Shown here: one piece after another, positions 32,861 through 45,257 of the stretch
How the letters are laid out: each line of letters begins with the position of its first letter
Numbering within the stretch: position 1 is the stretch's first letter
DNA from: Erythroxylum novogranatense
Lineage: Eukaryota; Streptophyta; Magnoliopsida; Malpighiales; Erythroxylaceae
DNA length: 64,000 nt
Assembly: GCA_029891385.1 (NCBI GenBank)
Contig: CM057225.1
Location: 16,792,620 to 16,856,619 of the forward strand
Reading direction: 5' to 3'
The notes under the pieces: model-generated
The model's input: the letters and a program-made list of their open reading frames with translations, nothing else
Database searches by the model: none
What the model was told of the DNA's origin: nothing
Translations under genes and position numbers: made by a program

Positions 32861-32868
32861 TATAAATA
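32861..32868 (+). promoter_or_regulatory. TATA box of E 5' LTR
   Basis: GGCTATAAATACAAG, matching the 3' LTR (41098-41104) and F. Confidence 0.7.
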
Positions 32869-33183
32869 CAAGTCGAAGTCAAGATTGAAAGGTTACACAA
32901 AACTTACCGAAGATACGTAAAGTTTACACAAAGCAGCTTTTACAAAGAGCTTATGATACTTATACTAAATAGCGAGAAAAATTACTACGTGAGAAAAGTG
33001 ATTTTGTTGAGTGCTATTTTTCAGAATAAGTGTTCAAATATTTTTCGAGAAGAAAAGTTGTACAAATAGCCTGCAGAGGCTAAGTGTGAAAGAATACTGG
33101 TTGTAGAGACCTGAAGAGGCTCGTGAAAGAATACTTGTAACGATCAAGAGATAGTGAAATCTCAGAAGAAACTCTGAGGACTG

Positions 33184-33212
33184 GACGTAGCCCACGGTTT
33201 GGGGTGAACCAG
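33184..33212 (+). promoter_or_regulatory. Conserved SIRE-LTR leader motif in E
   Basis: ACGTAGCCCACGGTTTGGGG then TGAACCAGG. The same motif is at 41428-41456, 16123-16150 and (reverse) 13652-13680. Confidence 0.65.
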
Positions 33213-33460
33213 GATAAATCTTCGTGTCTACCACTCTTACTCTCTATCTCTATTTTAGTTTCAAAATATCTCATTACTTATTTTTTTATATACACAATAT
33301 TGAAAAGTTTGATTAATCGTAATCTATAAAATTTCAGAAAGAATTTTATTTCTTACAACTAGTTCAAAAGATTTATAAAAGGGAATATACAATTCAACCC
33401 CTTCTCGTGCATTCTAATATCGCTTTCTAAGTGTCAGATTAACGTGTGATTCACTTCAAT

Positions 33461-33471
33461 TGGTATCGAGC
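33461..33471 (+). other. Primer-binding site of E
   Basis: TGGTATCGAGC, two bases inside the LTR. It lacks one A of the tRNA-iMet complement TGGTATCAGAGC. Confidence 0.82.
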
Positions 33472-33509
33472 AAGGTATCCAAGAATCACTTTCGAAGTGT
33501 GGATTAAAG

Positions 33510-34600
33510 ATAATGACGAGCCACATGTATACATCTCTCAAGGAGCCTCACTACTAGACCTCCAAAGATTCAACGGAGAAGACTATCACTACTGGAAAGA
33601 TAGGATGCGATTATTCATCTAATCTACTCATGTCGACCTTTGGGACGTAATAGAGAACGGACCTTATACACCTGTAGATGAAGAAGGTAATTCTATTCCA
33701 CGAAACAGATGGACGGTCGATCAGAAAGCAAGAATACAGCTAAATTCAAAGGCAAAATTTTTCTTGACGTGTGCCCTAAGCAGGAGCGAGTACGACAAAG
33801 TACACGGTTTCGACACTGCAAAAGAAATGTGGGACACATTGTCTATTGCTCACGAAGGCAAAAGTCAAGTTAAAGAATCCAAGATAAGTATTCTTGTGCA
33901 TCAATATGAACTTTTCAGGATGGAAGATGAAGAATCTATTGATCAAATGTTTGGAAGATTTCAAACAATTGTCAATGGATTGAAAGCTCTTGGAAGGATA
34001 TACAACAATCAAGGTCATGTTCGAAAGATTCTAAGAAGTCTTCCTAAGAGATGGAGACCTAAAGTTACTGCAGTGCAAGAAGTCAAAGACTTGAGCCTAT
34101 TAAAGCTGGATGAGTTGCTAGGATCCTTAAAGATTCATGAAGTTGAACTCAACGCTGAAGACAAGCCCAAGCGGGATAAATCAATAGCACTGAAGGCCGG
34201 ACAAAAGAATCATAAGACTCAGAGAAGGAGGAAGTCATCAAAAGCGTTGAAAATTGAAGACTCAAAGGATGACAACTCCAGCCAATCCGAATCAGAGTCA
34301 AGTGATGAAGATGACGAATTATCTTTCATCTCCAAAAGATAAGACGATGTGGAAGAAGAAGCCCAGAGGAAACCGTATATTCGTAAAGAATGGGAAAGAT
34401 GAAGCTAAATCGTAGAAGTCTTCTATTATCTGTTACTTAATGCAATCGGCCCATACACTATAAGTCCGAATGTCCTACTCTCAAGAAGAAACCCAAAAGA
34501 GTAGAAAGCAAGAAAAGCATGATGGCAACTTGGGAGGACCTAGATTCATCCGAATCAGACATGTGTTCCGAGTCATCGTAATACGCGAACATCCTGCTCG
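33510..34600 (+). pseudogene. Copia gag of E
   Basis: The N-terminal part (about 33510-33750) is homologous to D gag (GEDYHYWKDRM-type segment) but contains stops. A 192-codon frame (33764-34342) holds the middle of gag, including EMWDTLSIAHEG, LFRMEDEESI and LPKRWRPKVTAVQE, then a Lys/Ser/Asp-rich tail. The zinc knuckle that D shows as CYECNKPGHYKFEC is destroyed here by small indels (about 34430-34480). Role: capsid and RNA binding. Non-functional. Confidence 0.8.
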
Positions 34601-35549
34601 ATGGTCGAGGAAGATAGTGATGAGGAGGTAAAATCGACTACGATAATTTGCATGATGCATACTGTAATCGTTAGAAGATTCTCATGCTATTTCAAACAAA
34701 GACAAGTCGTTGAAGAAAAGTATGCAAAGAATATTAGACATACCGAGATATTAGAGAGAGAAAATATCCGCCTAAAGAAACAATTAGAAGATAAAAGAAA
34801 ATTGTAGACATATCGTAAGAGATCAATCGGCTTAAACTTAGGATTAGGAATTTATCACCGATTTAACTACTTTCTGAAAGTACAAAGAAAATGAATGAAA
34901 TGCTTAGAAAATGTAGACATCCAAGTGATAAGATGGATTAGGGTTTACAGAAACAAGATTCACCACGTAAAAATTTTCTCTCAAAAGGAAACTATAAGAT
35001 ATGTCATTTTAATCAACGACCTAATTACGTGCATCAAAATCATATCACATGCATACTACTAACTGTGAAGGACCCAAGAAAATTTGGGTACCAAAAATAA
35101 AATAGTTTCACCGCAGATATCCTTCCTTGGAAGATACGGCAAGCACCATTAGTATTTAGACAAAGTGGATGCTCACGACACATGACGGAAGAAGGTCTAT
35201 GTTCCTAGATCTTCAAGATAAGAAGGAGGATCAAGAACTTTTGGAGACAAACGTAAGGGCAAAATTATTGAATCGAAAGTAGGTAAAGATTCCTTTGCAT
35301 GCATAAATAATGTATCGCTTGTTGATGGTCCAAGCATAACTTAATTAGCGCCACCAATTGTGTGATTACGGTTTCACAGCTATATTCAATCAAAATCTTT
35401 GCAAAGTCGTAAACAAAGATGGGTCTATACTTTTCTCTGCCAAGATAAGAAACAATCTTTACAAAATCAATTTAGAAGATTTTCAGAGTCAAAATATTTC
35501 ATGTTTTCTATCTTCAAGAAGAAAGACTAATCTGCATAAAAGCTAGGTC
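34601..35549 (+). pseudogene. Copia gag-pro linker and protease remnant of E
   Basis: This corresponds to D 11331-12121. An SGCSRHMT-like remnant of the protease active-site region lies near 35165-35190, but the catalytic Asp triplet is altered by an indel. Fragments such as NQNLCKVVNKDGSILFSAK (35370-35440) belong to the end of this region. Confidence 0.6.
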
Positions 35550-36740
35550 ATGTCTCTTTGAAACATATTTCAAAATTGGCAAAACATGATTTAGTAAGAG
35601 GTTTGCCAAAAATAAGTTTTGACAAAGAATTTTTCTGTGAAAATTGTTTGAAAGGAAAACAAGTTAAAACCTCTTTTCTTCTAAAATTTTATAACCTCAT
35701 CTAGACCTTTGTGAGTCAGTACATATGGATTTATTTGGTCCAACAAGGACAATAAGTCTTAAGCGTAAAGAAATATGGATTTGTTATTGTTGATGACTTT
35801 ACTCGATTTTGCTGGATATTATTTTTATCAAACAAAGATGAGTCTTTTAAGTGCTTTAGAACTCTATCCAGAAAGTTACAGAATGAAAAAGTAATGTCCA
35901 TAGCCAGTATCAGGAGTGACCATGGTGGAGAGTTTGAAAATGAGAAGTTCAAAATATTCTGTGAAGAGAATGGAATTTTCCACAACTTTTCGGCCCCTAG
36001 AACTCCACAACAGAATGGAGTTGTTGAAAGGAAGAATAGAATGATTCAAGAGATGGCAAGAACCATGCTATGTGAGATGAATCTTCTTAAGTATTTTCGG
36101 CGGAAGTCGTGAATACAAAGATGCAATATTCGTAATAGAATTCGCTGAGACCCATGTCAAGAAAACTCCTTATGAGTTATGGAATGGAAGAAGACCAAGC
36201 ATATCTTACTTTCATCCATTCGGGTGCAAATGTTCTATTTTGAATACAAAAGAGTTGTTGGATAAATTCGATTCGAAGACCTATCTAGGAATCTTCCTAG
36301 GCTACTCATCATCGTCTAAGGCTTTTCGAGTTTACAACCTTACTTCAAAGACTGTTGAAGAGACGATCCATGTCAAGTTTGATGATAGTTCTCAATCCCA
36401 TAAAGAAGATGACAAGGAGAATGAAGGTCATTCAAAGAACTTAGATGATACCACAGAAAATCCTTCATCAGACACTCATGAGAACAAAATTGAGGATATT
36501 CCAGAAACTATTGAACTAAGACGAGATTGGAAGTATAAAAGTTCTCGTCCAGAAGAATTAATTATCGGTGAGACCTCAAAAGGAGTTAGGACAAGGTCCA
36601 GATTCGGAAGAGAAACTAATGTAGCTTTTATCTCTGAAGTAGAGCCTAAGAAGGTCGAGGAAGCTCTTCAAGACGAAGCTTGGGTGTTAGCCATGCAAGA
36701 GGAGCTGAATCAATTTACTAGAATAACGTCTCGTCCTTAG
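35550..36740 (+). pseudogene. Copia integrase of E
   Basis: The zinc-binding HH (GHVSLKHI, about 35550) and CC (CENC, about 35640) pairs are present. The catalytic residues appear in three different pieces: HMDLFGP (about 35725), IRSDHGGEFENEKF (about 35910) and QNGVVERKNR (about 36015). A 166-codon frame (36240-36740) carries the C-terminal region and the start of RT. Frame breaks near 35755, 36110 and 36735 inactivate it. Confidence 0.84.
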
Positions 36741-37440
36741 TTCCAAACCCCTAAGAAATCCACTATTGGAACCAGATGGGTTTTAAGAATAAGTTAGACT
36801 TAATCAGAAGAGTGAGTCGTAATAAGGCTAGATTAGTAGCACAAGGCTATAATCAGCAAGAAGGAATAGACTACAATGAAACATATGCTCCAGTAGCAAG
36901 ACTTGAAGCTATAAGGATTTTATTGGCATATGCGATCTGTCATGATATAAAGTTGTTTCAGATGGATGTTAAGAGTGCTTTTCTGAATGGCTTTATAGAT
37001 GAAGAGGTGTATATGAAACAACCACCTGGCTTTGAAGATGTTAAAACCTGCACTATGTCTATAGACTTCACAAAGCCTTATATCGGCTCAAGCAAGCTCC
37101 TAGAGCTTGGTATGATCGCCCCGAGTACCTTCTTAATAGAAAATGGTTTCAGAGAGGTCAAGTTGATAAGACGCTTCTTTAGGAAGAAGTTTCATAATGA
37201 TTTTATCTTAGATGAGATCTACGCTGATGATATCATTTTGGTGCTACTTCAAAAGAGTTGCTTGAAGTTTGAAAGGCTAATGAAGAAAGAGTTTGAAATG
37301 AGTATGATGGGTGAGTTAAAGTTCTTCTTGGATTGCAAGTTAAGCGCATCAAGAGAAGATCTTCATTCATCAACAAAAGTATGTGAAAGAGTTGTTGAAT
37401 AAGTTTGATATGAATAATGTGAAGCCTATGGCAACTCCGA
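36741..37440 (+). pseudogene. Copia reverse transcriptase of E
   Basis: A 208-codon frame with ARLVAQGYNQQEG, YNETYAPVARLEAIR, FQMDVKSAFLNGF and EEVYMKQPPGFED. After a locally shifted stretch come YADDIIL, in which the usual YVDD Val is Ala (both catalytic Asp kept), and EFEMSMMGELKFF. The segment around 37055-37140 reads out of frame compared with D. Confidence 0.85.
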
Positions 37441-38110
37441 TGCATCCTTCAAACCTTTTGTTAAAGACGAACTTGGTAAGAAGGTGGATCAAACCCTATA
37501 TAGAGGGATGATCGGTTCTTTCATCGTATCTTCATGAAGTAGACCCGATATTATGTTCAGTGTATGCTTGTGTGCAAGATTTCAAGCCGATCCTAGAGAG
37601 TCTCATTTTATTCTTTGTTAAAAGAATTTTGAGATATCTCGCAAGTACTACCGATCTTTGCTTGATGTTTGAGAAAGGTAAAGATTTCAAAGTTAATTGA
37701 TATTGCGATGCGGACTATGCCGAGATAGAATCGAAAGGAAAAGCACAAGTGGACGATGTCATTTTCGAGGAAATCTAGTCTCTCGTCAAGCAAGAGACAA
37801 AGCTCAATTGCACTATCAACCGTCAAGGTATTATATGTCCGCCAAGTTATTCTTTTCCACGTGACGTTGTGGATCAAGTACCACTTGAAGACTATTTAGT
37901 CCAAGAAGAGGAGATTCCAATCTTTGCATAACACCAAAGGTAATCAATCTATCAAAGAATCCAATTCAAGATTCCGAGTGAAGCATATAGAAGTCAGACA
38001 TCACTTTCTAAGAGACTATGTTCAGAGAAAGGTGGTGCTTCTACAGTTCGTTGAAACAGAGCTTCAGAGGGCAGATATCTTCACTAAACCAATCGAGTGA
38101 AGAACGGTTC
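37441..38110 (+). pseudogene. Copia RNase H of E
   Basis: Broken pieces of the C-terminal pol region are readable in alternating frames. They are LYRGMIGS, ARFQADP, a CDADYA block (RNase H catalytic region, about 37705) and the final VRHHFLRDYV and ADIFTKP blocks (about 38000-38095). The domain removes the RNA strand during reverse transcription. Many indels. Confidence 0.7.
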
Positions 38111-40440
38111 CGAAGATAAGATCAAACCTTAACATGGTCATGTTAAGTGAACGGTCAGACTAAAGTAACGTCAAAACTAACGACGTTAGTTACAGTGAGT
38201 TACAGCTGGTAACTTCTCTCACAAAGAAGATTTTTGGAGGGAAAAATCTGATGATATCGAGGTTCTTAATGATTCTAGAACTCACCAGACTATAATCCTA
38301 CAAACAGACTGAAGAAGACAGTTTTTGCTCTACACAATGGAAGCAGCTATGATTTTTGGAAGACTTGTGAACTTTGAGTCACTAAGAAGAGACGGAATGG
38401 ATGTAGAACCAGAAATCATAAGAGCTGGTTGGGGAATTTCTTCCAGACGCAAGAACCTGTGTACACGGATGAGGTATATGAGTTTCGGAAGAACGCCAGT
38501 CTAATAGACAACACTATCGTATCTTCTCAGAGATAGGATATCTGTTGTTGTAATAAAGGAGCTTATAAAGAAGGTGGTCGACCGTCCATCGGTTGGTGAG
38601 AAACCGCCTACCAAGGCCGGATGGATGTCCCAAGTCGGTATGAAGGAAGAAGATATCAAGAGGCAACTATATGGCAAGAATGATTCAAGGAGAGGAAGAC
38701 ATCCAATTTGATTCCAAAGGCTAAGGTGCTTCACGCAATTTTGTTCAATTGCATTCTTCCCAGAGTTGGTTCAAGACATCCGTGACCACTCGGATGAACA
38801 ATGTCCGCTCTACCCATCTGAATCGAAACCCCATAGATTTACCCTTCTTGATCCTTCATTATATGATTAAAGGGATAAAGGAAACAACGAAGTTATCCTT
38901 ATAGCATGCTTCGACGAGGATTTTAATGAATCTGCATTAAATCGCATCAAGGAAATAAGAACTGCTTCTGTGAAGAGCAAGATCGATGCATATACAATAC
39001 GGCGAATGGGTGCGAGCACAGAGACAAAGACCAAGCCGACTCTTCAAGGAAGTCGAACCGAGGGGAGCGTGTATTAAAGAAGACTCCGCTTCAAGTTCTC
39101 AATCTCCAAAGGAGTATCAAATCGCTCACGATGAACTAAGGAGTGTGCTAGAAGACCTCTCATGAAACAAAGTAGTCCTCTCTCAAGAAAGCCAATCCCT
39201 GAGGTCGAACAAAGTGCGCCAAAAGACGAGGAGAAAGTTTTTGAGCGGTTGTGAAGAAAGCAAAAGATCTCCGAGGATTAGGACTCGAGGCAACAAGAAG
39301 AAAAGATTGCCAGAATGAGTCGAGAAGAAACTTCTAAATCTTGTGCACCCAGAGCCACAAGATCCTTAGTCTCTATTCGGAAGAAGATAATGCTTAAAAA
39401 CCAAAGAAACTAAGAGGAAGAAAAATCAAAGACCGAGAGAGGAAAATCTCAAAGAAAGAAATCCAGAAGATCGATCAAGCAGAGGAAAGACTAAGAAGGT
39501 TAGTGAAAGAAGACCACTTCGACCATCGAGGAAGATAGTCAACAAAACGAAACTATTGATGTTGTTCAAGTAGAAGCGTAAACGAGCAAAGATACAATTC
39601 AGAAATCCTTATTGCTCAACAGAGGAGCCGAGATGAAAGTCCTGCTCAGATGACTCCTATCAAGCACATCAAGAAGCAATAGCGTGATCGATTTGGATGA
39701 TGATAAACCGTGTATCGATGGTATACAACTACCATAAGTTCTTCGAGGAAACAAGTTGAAGATCAAAATGGTAAAAGTAGGTACTGCATAAAGGATCGCT
39801 ATTGCAATCGGTGTTCAACCAAGAAAGAAGATAGTAGTCGTGGTACAACTTATGGTGATTAATAGTAACACACAGCAGTTACTCAAAGAAGACTAAAAGA
39901 TAATGCCGTTGATGATCCGTCATGCAGATCAAATTGCGTAAGAAGTGCGAAAAATTGATGAAGCAAGCACTTCAGATAGGATCCAGATAAAGCAAGTTGC
40001 AAATATACTAAGAAGGAGGAAGACCGTCCAAGAAGGGAAGACTAAGAACAGGATCATTTATTGAATACCTTGTTGAGACACTCTGCAGATAGCCCTTTGC
40101 CTAGTACACTGCTCTATACAATCACAAGCGCTACCTCGCAAGGAAGACAATTCATCGATGTTGCTCGTGCCTTTTGACTTAAATATTCTCGTTGAAACGC
40201 TCATCCGTCCACCACCTTTGAGATCAATGAAGATTACACTCCATCCTCGATGCTTACTCTACTTCAATTCCCTTCACTCCTCCATCAGCAGAAGTTGCTC
40301 AAGCCTCTTCTTCAGTTGATCCACCAGATGAAGTCAGTAGATTACGTGGTGAACTCAACGACATGAAGGAGACGGTGAATTATCTGAAAAAGATGATAGC
40401 AGAACTGCTGAAGAGCCAGAATCATTAATAATTTTTATTA
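38111..40440 (+). pseudogene. env-like (third) ORF region of E
   Basis: This 2.3-kb stretch between pol and the PPT has a possible start ATG at 38337 (MEAAMIFGRLVNFESLRR). Long pieces of coding texture rich in Lys/Glu/Ser follow, and the end (40330-40430) is a coiled-coil segment (SRLRGELNDMKETVNYLKKM) followed by two stops. The position and coiled-coil end match the env-like ORF of SIRE/Maximus elements and the F remnant. No reliable signal peptide or transmembrane segment can be read because of frequent frame breaks, so membrane function is unproven. Confidence 0.55.
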
Positions 40441-40610
40441 TAACAAATAGGGGGAGAGAAGAAAAGGAAGAGGAGAGCATGAAAAGAAGAAAAGGAAGAG
40501 AGAGGATGATGTTCGGACAACCGCAGCAGATGCGTATGGATGAAGATAAGTTTTGTTTTACTTTTGCAAATCAGATTCTTTTCTTTTTTTGTATATAATT
40601 TGTTATACTC

Positions 40611-40622
40611 AAAAGGGGAGAT
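40611..40622 (+). other. Polypurine tract of E
   Basis: AAAAGGGGAGAT adjoining the LTR start TGTTGTCAATATGG. Confidence 0.82.
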
Positions 40623-41704
40623 TGTTGTCAATATGGCTTTACTTAAATATGATTTTGATGTATAATAAAAAGAGTTCAAATACAAAGAAAACAAAACAGA
40701 TTTAAGATGTATATTGCATTTAAGTCGGACATGCATTTAACTTAGACACGCATTTAAGTTGAAATAATCAAGTCGACATGACGTAAAGCGACGCAGACGC
40801 AAATACAAAGCAGACGCAGACGCAAATACAAAGCAGACGCAGACGCAAATACAAAGCAGACGCAGACGCAAATACAAAGCAAACGCAGACGCAAATACAA
40901 AGCAGACGCAGACGCAAATATAAAGCAGACGCAGACGCAAATGCAAAAGCAGACGCATACGTAAATGCAAAGCAGACACAGACGCAGAAAAGAAACATAC
41001 TCAAGAGTCAGTTCGAGTTAGTTACAGAACTCAACTGATTAACCGATTCTTTAAAGATTCAAGATTCAAGAATCAAGAAGAAGTTGGAGACGAAGGCTAT
41101 AAATACAAGTCGAAGTCGAAGATTGAAAGGTTACACAAAAACTTACTGAAATATACGGAAAGTTTACACAAAATAGTTTTACAAAGAGCTTACAGATACT
41201 TATACGAAAGAACGAGAAAAATTACTACGTGAGAAAAAGTGATTTTGTTGAGTGCTATTTTTCTGTAACAAGTGTTCAAATATTTTTCGAGAAGAAAAGT
41301 TGTACAGATAGCTTGCAGAGGCTAAGTGTGAAAGAATACTGGTTGTAGAGACCTGAAGAGGATCGTTAAAGAATACTTGTAACGATTGAAGAGATAGTGA
41401 AATCTCAGGAGAAACTCTGAGGGTTGGACGTAGCCCACGGTTTGGGGTGAACCAGGATAAATCTTAGTGTCTACCACTCTTACTCTCTATCTCTATTTTA
41501 GTTTCAAAATATCTCATTACTTATTTTTTATATACACAATATTGAAAAGTTTGATTAATCGTAATCTATAAAATTTCAGAAAGAATTTTATTTCTTACAA
41601 CTAGTTCTCAAAAGATTTATAAAAAGGGAATACACAATTCAACTCCCCTTCTCGCATTCTAATATCGCTTTCTAAGTCTTTGTATTAACGTGTGATTCAC
41701 TTCA
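40623..41704 (+). repeat. E 3' LTR (1082 bp)
   Basis: It matches the 5' LTR along its full length. The TATA box is at 41098-41104 and the leader motif at 41428-41456. It carries nearly nine copies of a 23-bp minisatellite. Confidence 0.88.
40788..40990. repeat. 23-bp minisatellite in E 3' LTR
   Basis: The unit is GCAGACGCAGACGCAAATACAAA, in tandem with few variants. The reverse strand yields a Cys/Val/Phe-rich pseudo-ORF, which is a shadow. Confidence 0.9.
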
Positions 41705-41709
41705 CACCA

Positions 41710-41754
41710 CACATCGGAAATAAAAAAAGAAGAAATGTTGGTCGAGGCAAAAGT
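41710..41754 (-). other. Short H internal segment between E and J
   Basis: Forty-five bases left between the E target duplication and the left end of J, assigned to the 3' UTR of H. Confidence 0.55.
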
Positions 41755-44093
41755 CAGAACATCCCACCCTCAATCGAAGGGTAAAATAGTAAATTTGACA
41801 TAGGATGGAATAGATTTGGAGTGCATAAGACTGTTCATGCATAATAGGATTGGTCCACAAATACATTTGTGCACATGAAATTATCGTGTATGATACATGA
41901 CATTCGGTTTACGTGCCTAAGACAATTTTATTGGGATTAACGTGGTTAATGGGTTTGAAAAATTATTCTGAGTGCGCTATAAATTGTTTTCTATTTTAAG
42001 GATTTTAGGAATTTTTCTGGATTTTTAGGAGAAAATTCCTGATTGGAAAATTCGTTAATGGCGTAACCCACGATTTTGATGGCGAAAATTTCACCCAATG
42101 GCACCGTAATATTGGGTATATTATTTTGGAATTGAAATTAGGGTCATTTGAGTTGATTGAGTTAGTTTTTGATCTGGATTAAAGAATTATTATTTTGACT
42201 TTTCTTTAAAACCATAAACCAATCACATTTAGCCAACTTAGACCTTCATTTAATGCTCCCATTTGATCCTATCGGTTTTGCCTTGTAATTGAATAAAAAA
42301 GAACAAGTTGGAGGGTGTTTTCTTTACTCATCTGAAACTAGCTTCACATTTTTCCTCTCCTCCATCGATTTTCTCCTTCTCCATTATCATTGATTTTTCT
42401 TTTGCTTCTTTCTTCACCTTCCTCCAAACTACTTCATGCTTATTGTCTTACCATCATGATGAGTTCTTGTTGGAGGTTAGAAGAAATGGTTAGAAGGCAT
42501 AGTTAAGCAAAGAGTTGAAAAGAAGTGAAGGTTGGAAGCTAATTAGGTAAGTAAATGAATTAAGTTTTATATGATGTTTTAATGATGTTCCTATTAGGAA
42601 TTGAATGCCATGGTGGTTAGGAGTTTTTAATGGGAGGGCTAGTGTATTTATTATGATGATGGATGCATTAAATTGATGTCAATTCTGGCTTGAATTAATG
42701 GGTATAAGGTTAGGGTTGGTTATGAATTGAAAGTAGGATGATTGATGCATGGTTTTAACTTGATTTTGATGGCATATTGATCATTGATTTTACTTGGAAA
42801 TGAAGAATTGAGTGCTGTCAATTTTTGTGTATTAGCCCTAGTACATGTATAAATGGTATAAGAACTGATTTGTGTTCCTTTGGATGTTTAATGATGTGTT
42901 AAAGGCATTGGAAATGATAAAAACTAAGATTGGACCAAATCTAGAAATTTAGGGTTTTAATCGATTGTACTGTTTTGATCATAACTCATTGTATAGGAAT
43001 ACAAATGAGGTGAGGTTTGTGGCCACCTAAACTTTGGGATGTTAGCTACATATTTGTGTGACATAGGCACTGTCCAATTTTAGCTTTAAGAGGGTGTAAT
43101 TTGTCTTGGAAAGTTACTGATATTGACTGGAATGAACAGTATCTGAAATCATACCTAATAGTTTTGCTAATTTTTATAAATTAATTGAGAAGGAATTAAG
43201 ACAAATGGACTAAATGAAAGTTGAACCCTATTAAGTTAGCTTTCTAATGCCACTGATTTTGAAATTTTTCGATATGTCTATTAGGAGTTATGGACTGATG
43301 ATTGTTGGCTGTTTTTATGCATTGAATGAAACCTAGCTGGAATGTCAAATTTGGTGTACATTCAGATTAGGAGGAATTTTAGTAATTTTTTTGCATTGAA
43401 TTGGTGTTGGAAATCTACTGAAGAGTTTTAGATGACACATTCATCTCGAAAATGGTGTATGGAATATAATTTCTGGAAATCAGATGTGGGAGTTATGGAT
43501 TTTCACCATTTGAACCTATATTGTGATGTTAATTGCTGATTAGGTCAGAAACTTGCATAACAGATTTGACACTGTTAGAGGCTGAATTGGAGTCTGGTTA
43601 TTTCATGAAGAATTGAAGTTTGAGATTTTATCTTTTCAGGGATATAAAGTGGTGATTTGTTTGACTTGTATAAAGGGAGATATGATTGATATAAAGTTAC
43701 TGCTCAAATTGAGTGATTTCAGGGACAGCAACCTTGAGTGAATTATTTGACCTAGTTAGCAAGAGAATTCAAATTTGGGTTGTTTCATGAAAGTTGTAGA
43801 TAACATTGTGATCTTGATGAGCATATTTATTGTATAATTTTTGACTGCATAGAATGAAAGATAGTGAATTTCTAATGACTGTTCTGTTTTAGGAAGTGAA
43901 TGTGTAGGCAGTAGCTTACATTGGATGTTTGACACCCTTAGGGGTGAAATTGATTTTTCTGGACTAAAGGAAACTTGTAGAGGGTTTCATTATCTTTCCA
44001 ATGAGATATGGTTTGCATTTTCCTGAATTGTGTAGAATAAGTTATGATTTATTGAACTTCGTTAAGGAAAGGGAAAAGAGTAGGAAATAAGGG

Positions 44094-44096
<3 letters not shown>

Positions 44097-44141
<45 letters not shown>
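44097..44141. repeat. (TA)n microsatellite
   Basis: About 22 perfect TA units within solo LTR J. Confidence 0.95.
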
Positions 44142-44145
<4 letters not shown>

Positions 44146-45189
44146 TGTTGAATTTTGGTTTTTTTCGTGAATAACTTTTCCATCCGACATCCGATTGACT
44201 TGATTCTTGAGGCATCGGATTCAGAGAATATTGAATTTTATTTTATGAGGATTGAGATTTTGGACGGAAAATTGACGTGGGTCGGGTAAAAGTCTGTAAT
44301 CACCGCTTTGTTTAATCGGGGACCTATAGAGGTCCGATTTGCGCACCGTCGGCGCTAATAGGTTTCTAATTTTTAGATAGATTTTTCTGATGGAAAAAAA
44401 ATGAGATTAGGGCCGAGAATTCATGAACATGCATATTTTTACCTACATATGCATCAAGAATTGATTCGGATTGAATCGTTAGTGATAGTTACCTTCTCTG
44501 ATGCTTAGGCACAATCGAGCATCGATCGACCGACGTGACAAAGACTTTCCGACAATAGCTCGAAGTAAGAAGTGAGTAACCTAGTTGGTTATCCCGATCT
44601 ACGGTTTATCAGGATTGATTGTTCTACGGGATTACGGATTATATAGGCTTTTATTGATCGTGAAATTGGGCATTAGACAACCGTTTAATTGGATTGTACA
44701 TTTGGACCGACCCATGGACTGTGATATATTATATTGACTTATCGGGCATGTGCATTCATGCACAAATGCATTAAATCGCTAAAAGTAAAATTGTGAACCG
44801 AGACGCCATCGATATCGAATCGAGCCAGAGCTCGATATATCAAACGAGCCTCGAGCTCAAGGGAGATAATTCTCCCACGCCGCTTCACATCAATATCGTT
44901 TATGCGCTCGGTCACACATCAGAATAAAACTGAAAAAAAAGAATCACATATGCATTGCATCATATCGGATCGAATATCTCAAATGGATAATTATTGTGAT
45001 TGCTTGACTTCTGTGATCGTATTGTAAATGGATGACTATCGTCTTGCGGATCGCCATACCGATCGTGAATGTCTTATTATTCTGCAACTAAATATTGATT
45101 GTGTAATATGAACTATGAATATTGATCGTATTAATAGTACTAAGATCGCCTTATTATCGTAATTTGTTACGTGATGCATGAATTGGGAG

Positions 45190-45257
45190 AACCATCGATG
45201 ATGGTTTCTCATTGAGTTCGCAAACTCATCCAAAATTGCAATCTATTTTTCAGATTT
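45190..45257 (+). promoter_or_regulatory. Double-hairpin module of J
   Basis: AACCATCGATGATGGTT (45190-45206) and TGAGTTCGCAAACTCA (45213-45228), then TCC, aaaattgcaatc and a T-run ending CAG at about 45255. Identical to B' in both stems although the surrounding LTR is very different. Confidence 0.6.

Larger units (their letters stand above)
32436..33458 (+). repeat. E 5' LTR (1023 bp)
   Basis: It begins TGTTAAGTCAACATGAC and ends GTGATTCACTTCA. The TATA box is at 32861-32867. It carries a shorter, more decayed version of the 23-bp minisatellite (about 32585-32735) than the 3' LTR, which explains much of the length difference. Confidence 0.88.
32436..41704 (+). mobile_element. E: full-structure SIRE/Maximus-like Copia element (9.27 kb)
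   Basis: LTRs 32436-33458 and 40623-41704, PBS, gag, protease remnant, integrase, RT, RNase H, a 2.3-kb env-like region and PPT, all in plus order. The TSD is cacta (32431-32435) / cacca (41705-41709), one mismatch. Every ORF is interrupted. The RT block EFEMSMMGELKFF and the extra ORF after pol point to the SIRE lineage. Its gag, INT and LTRs are close relatives of D and F. Confidence 0.88.

Noticed and set aside
40737..41004. Cys/Val/Phe repeat ORFs on the minus strand
   Set aside because: Shadow of the 23-bp minisatellite in the E 3' LTR.
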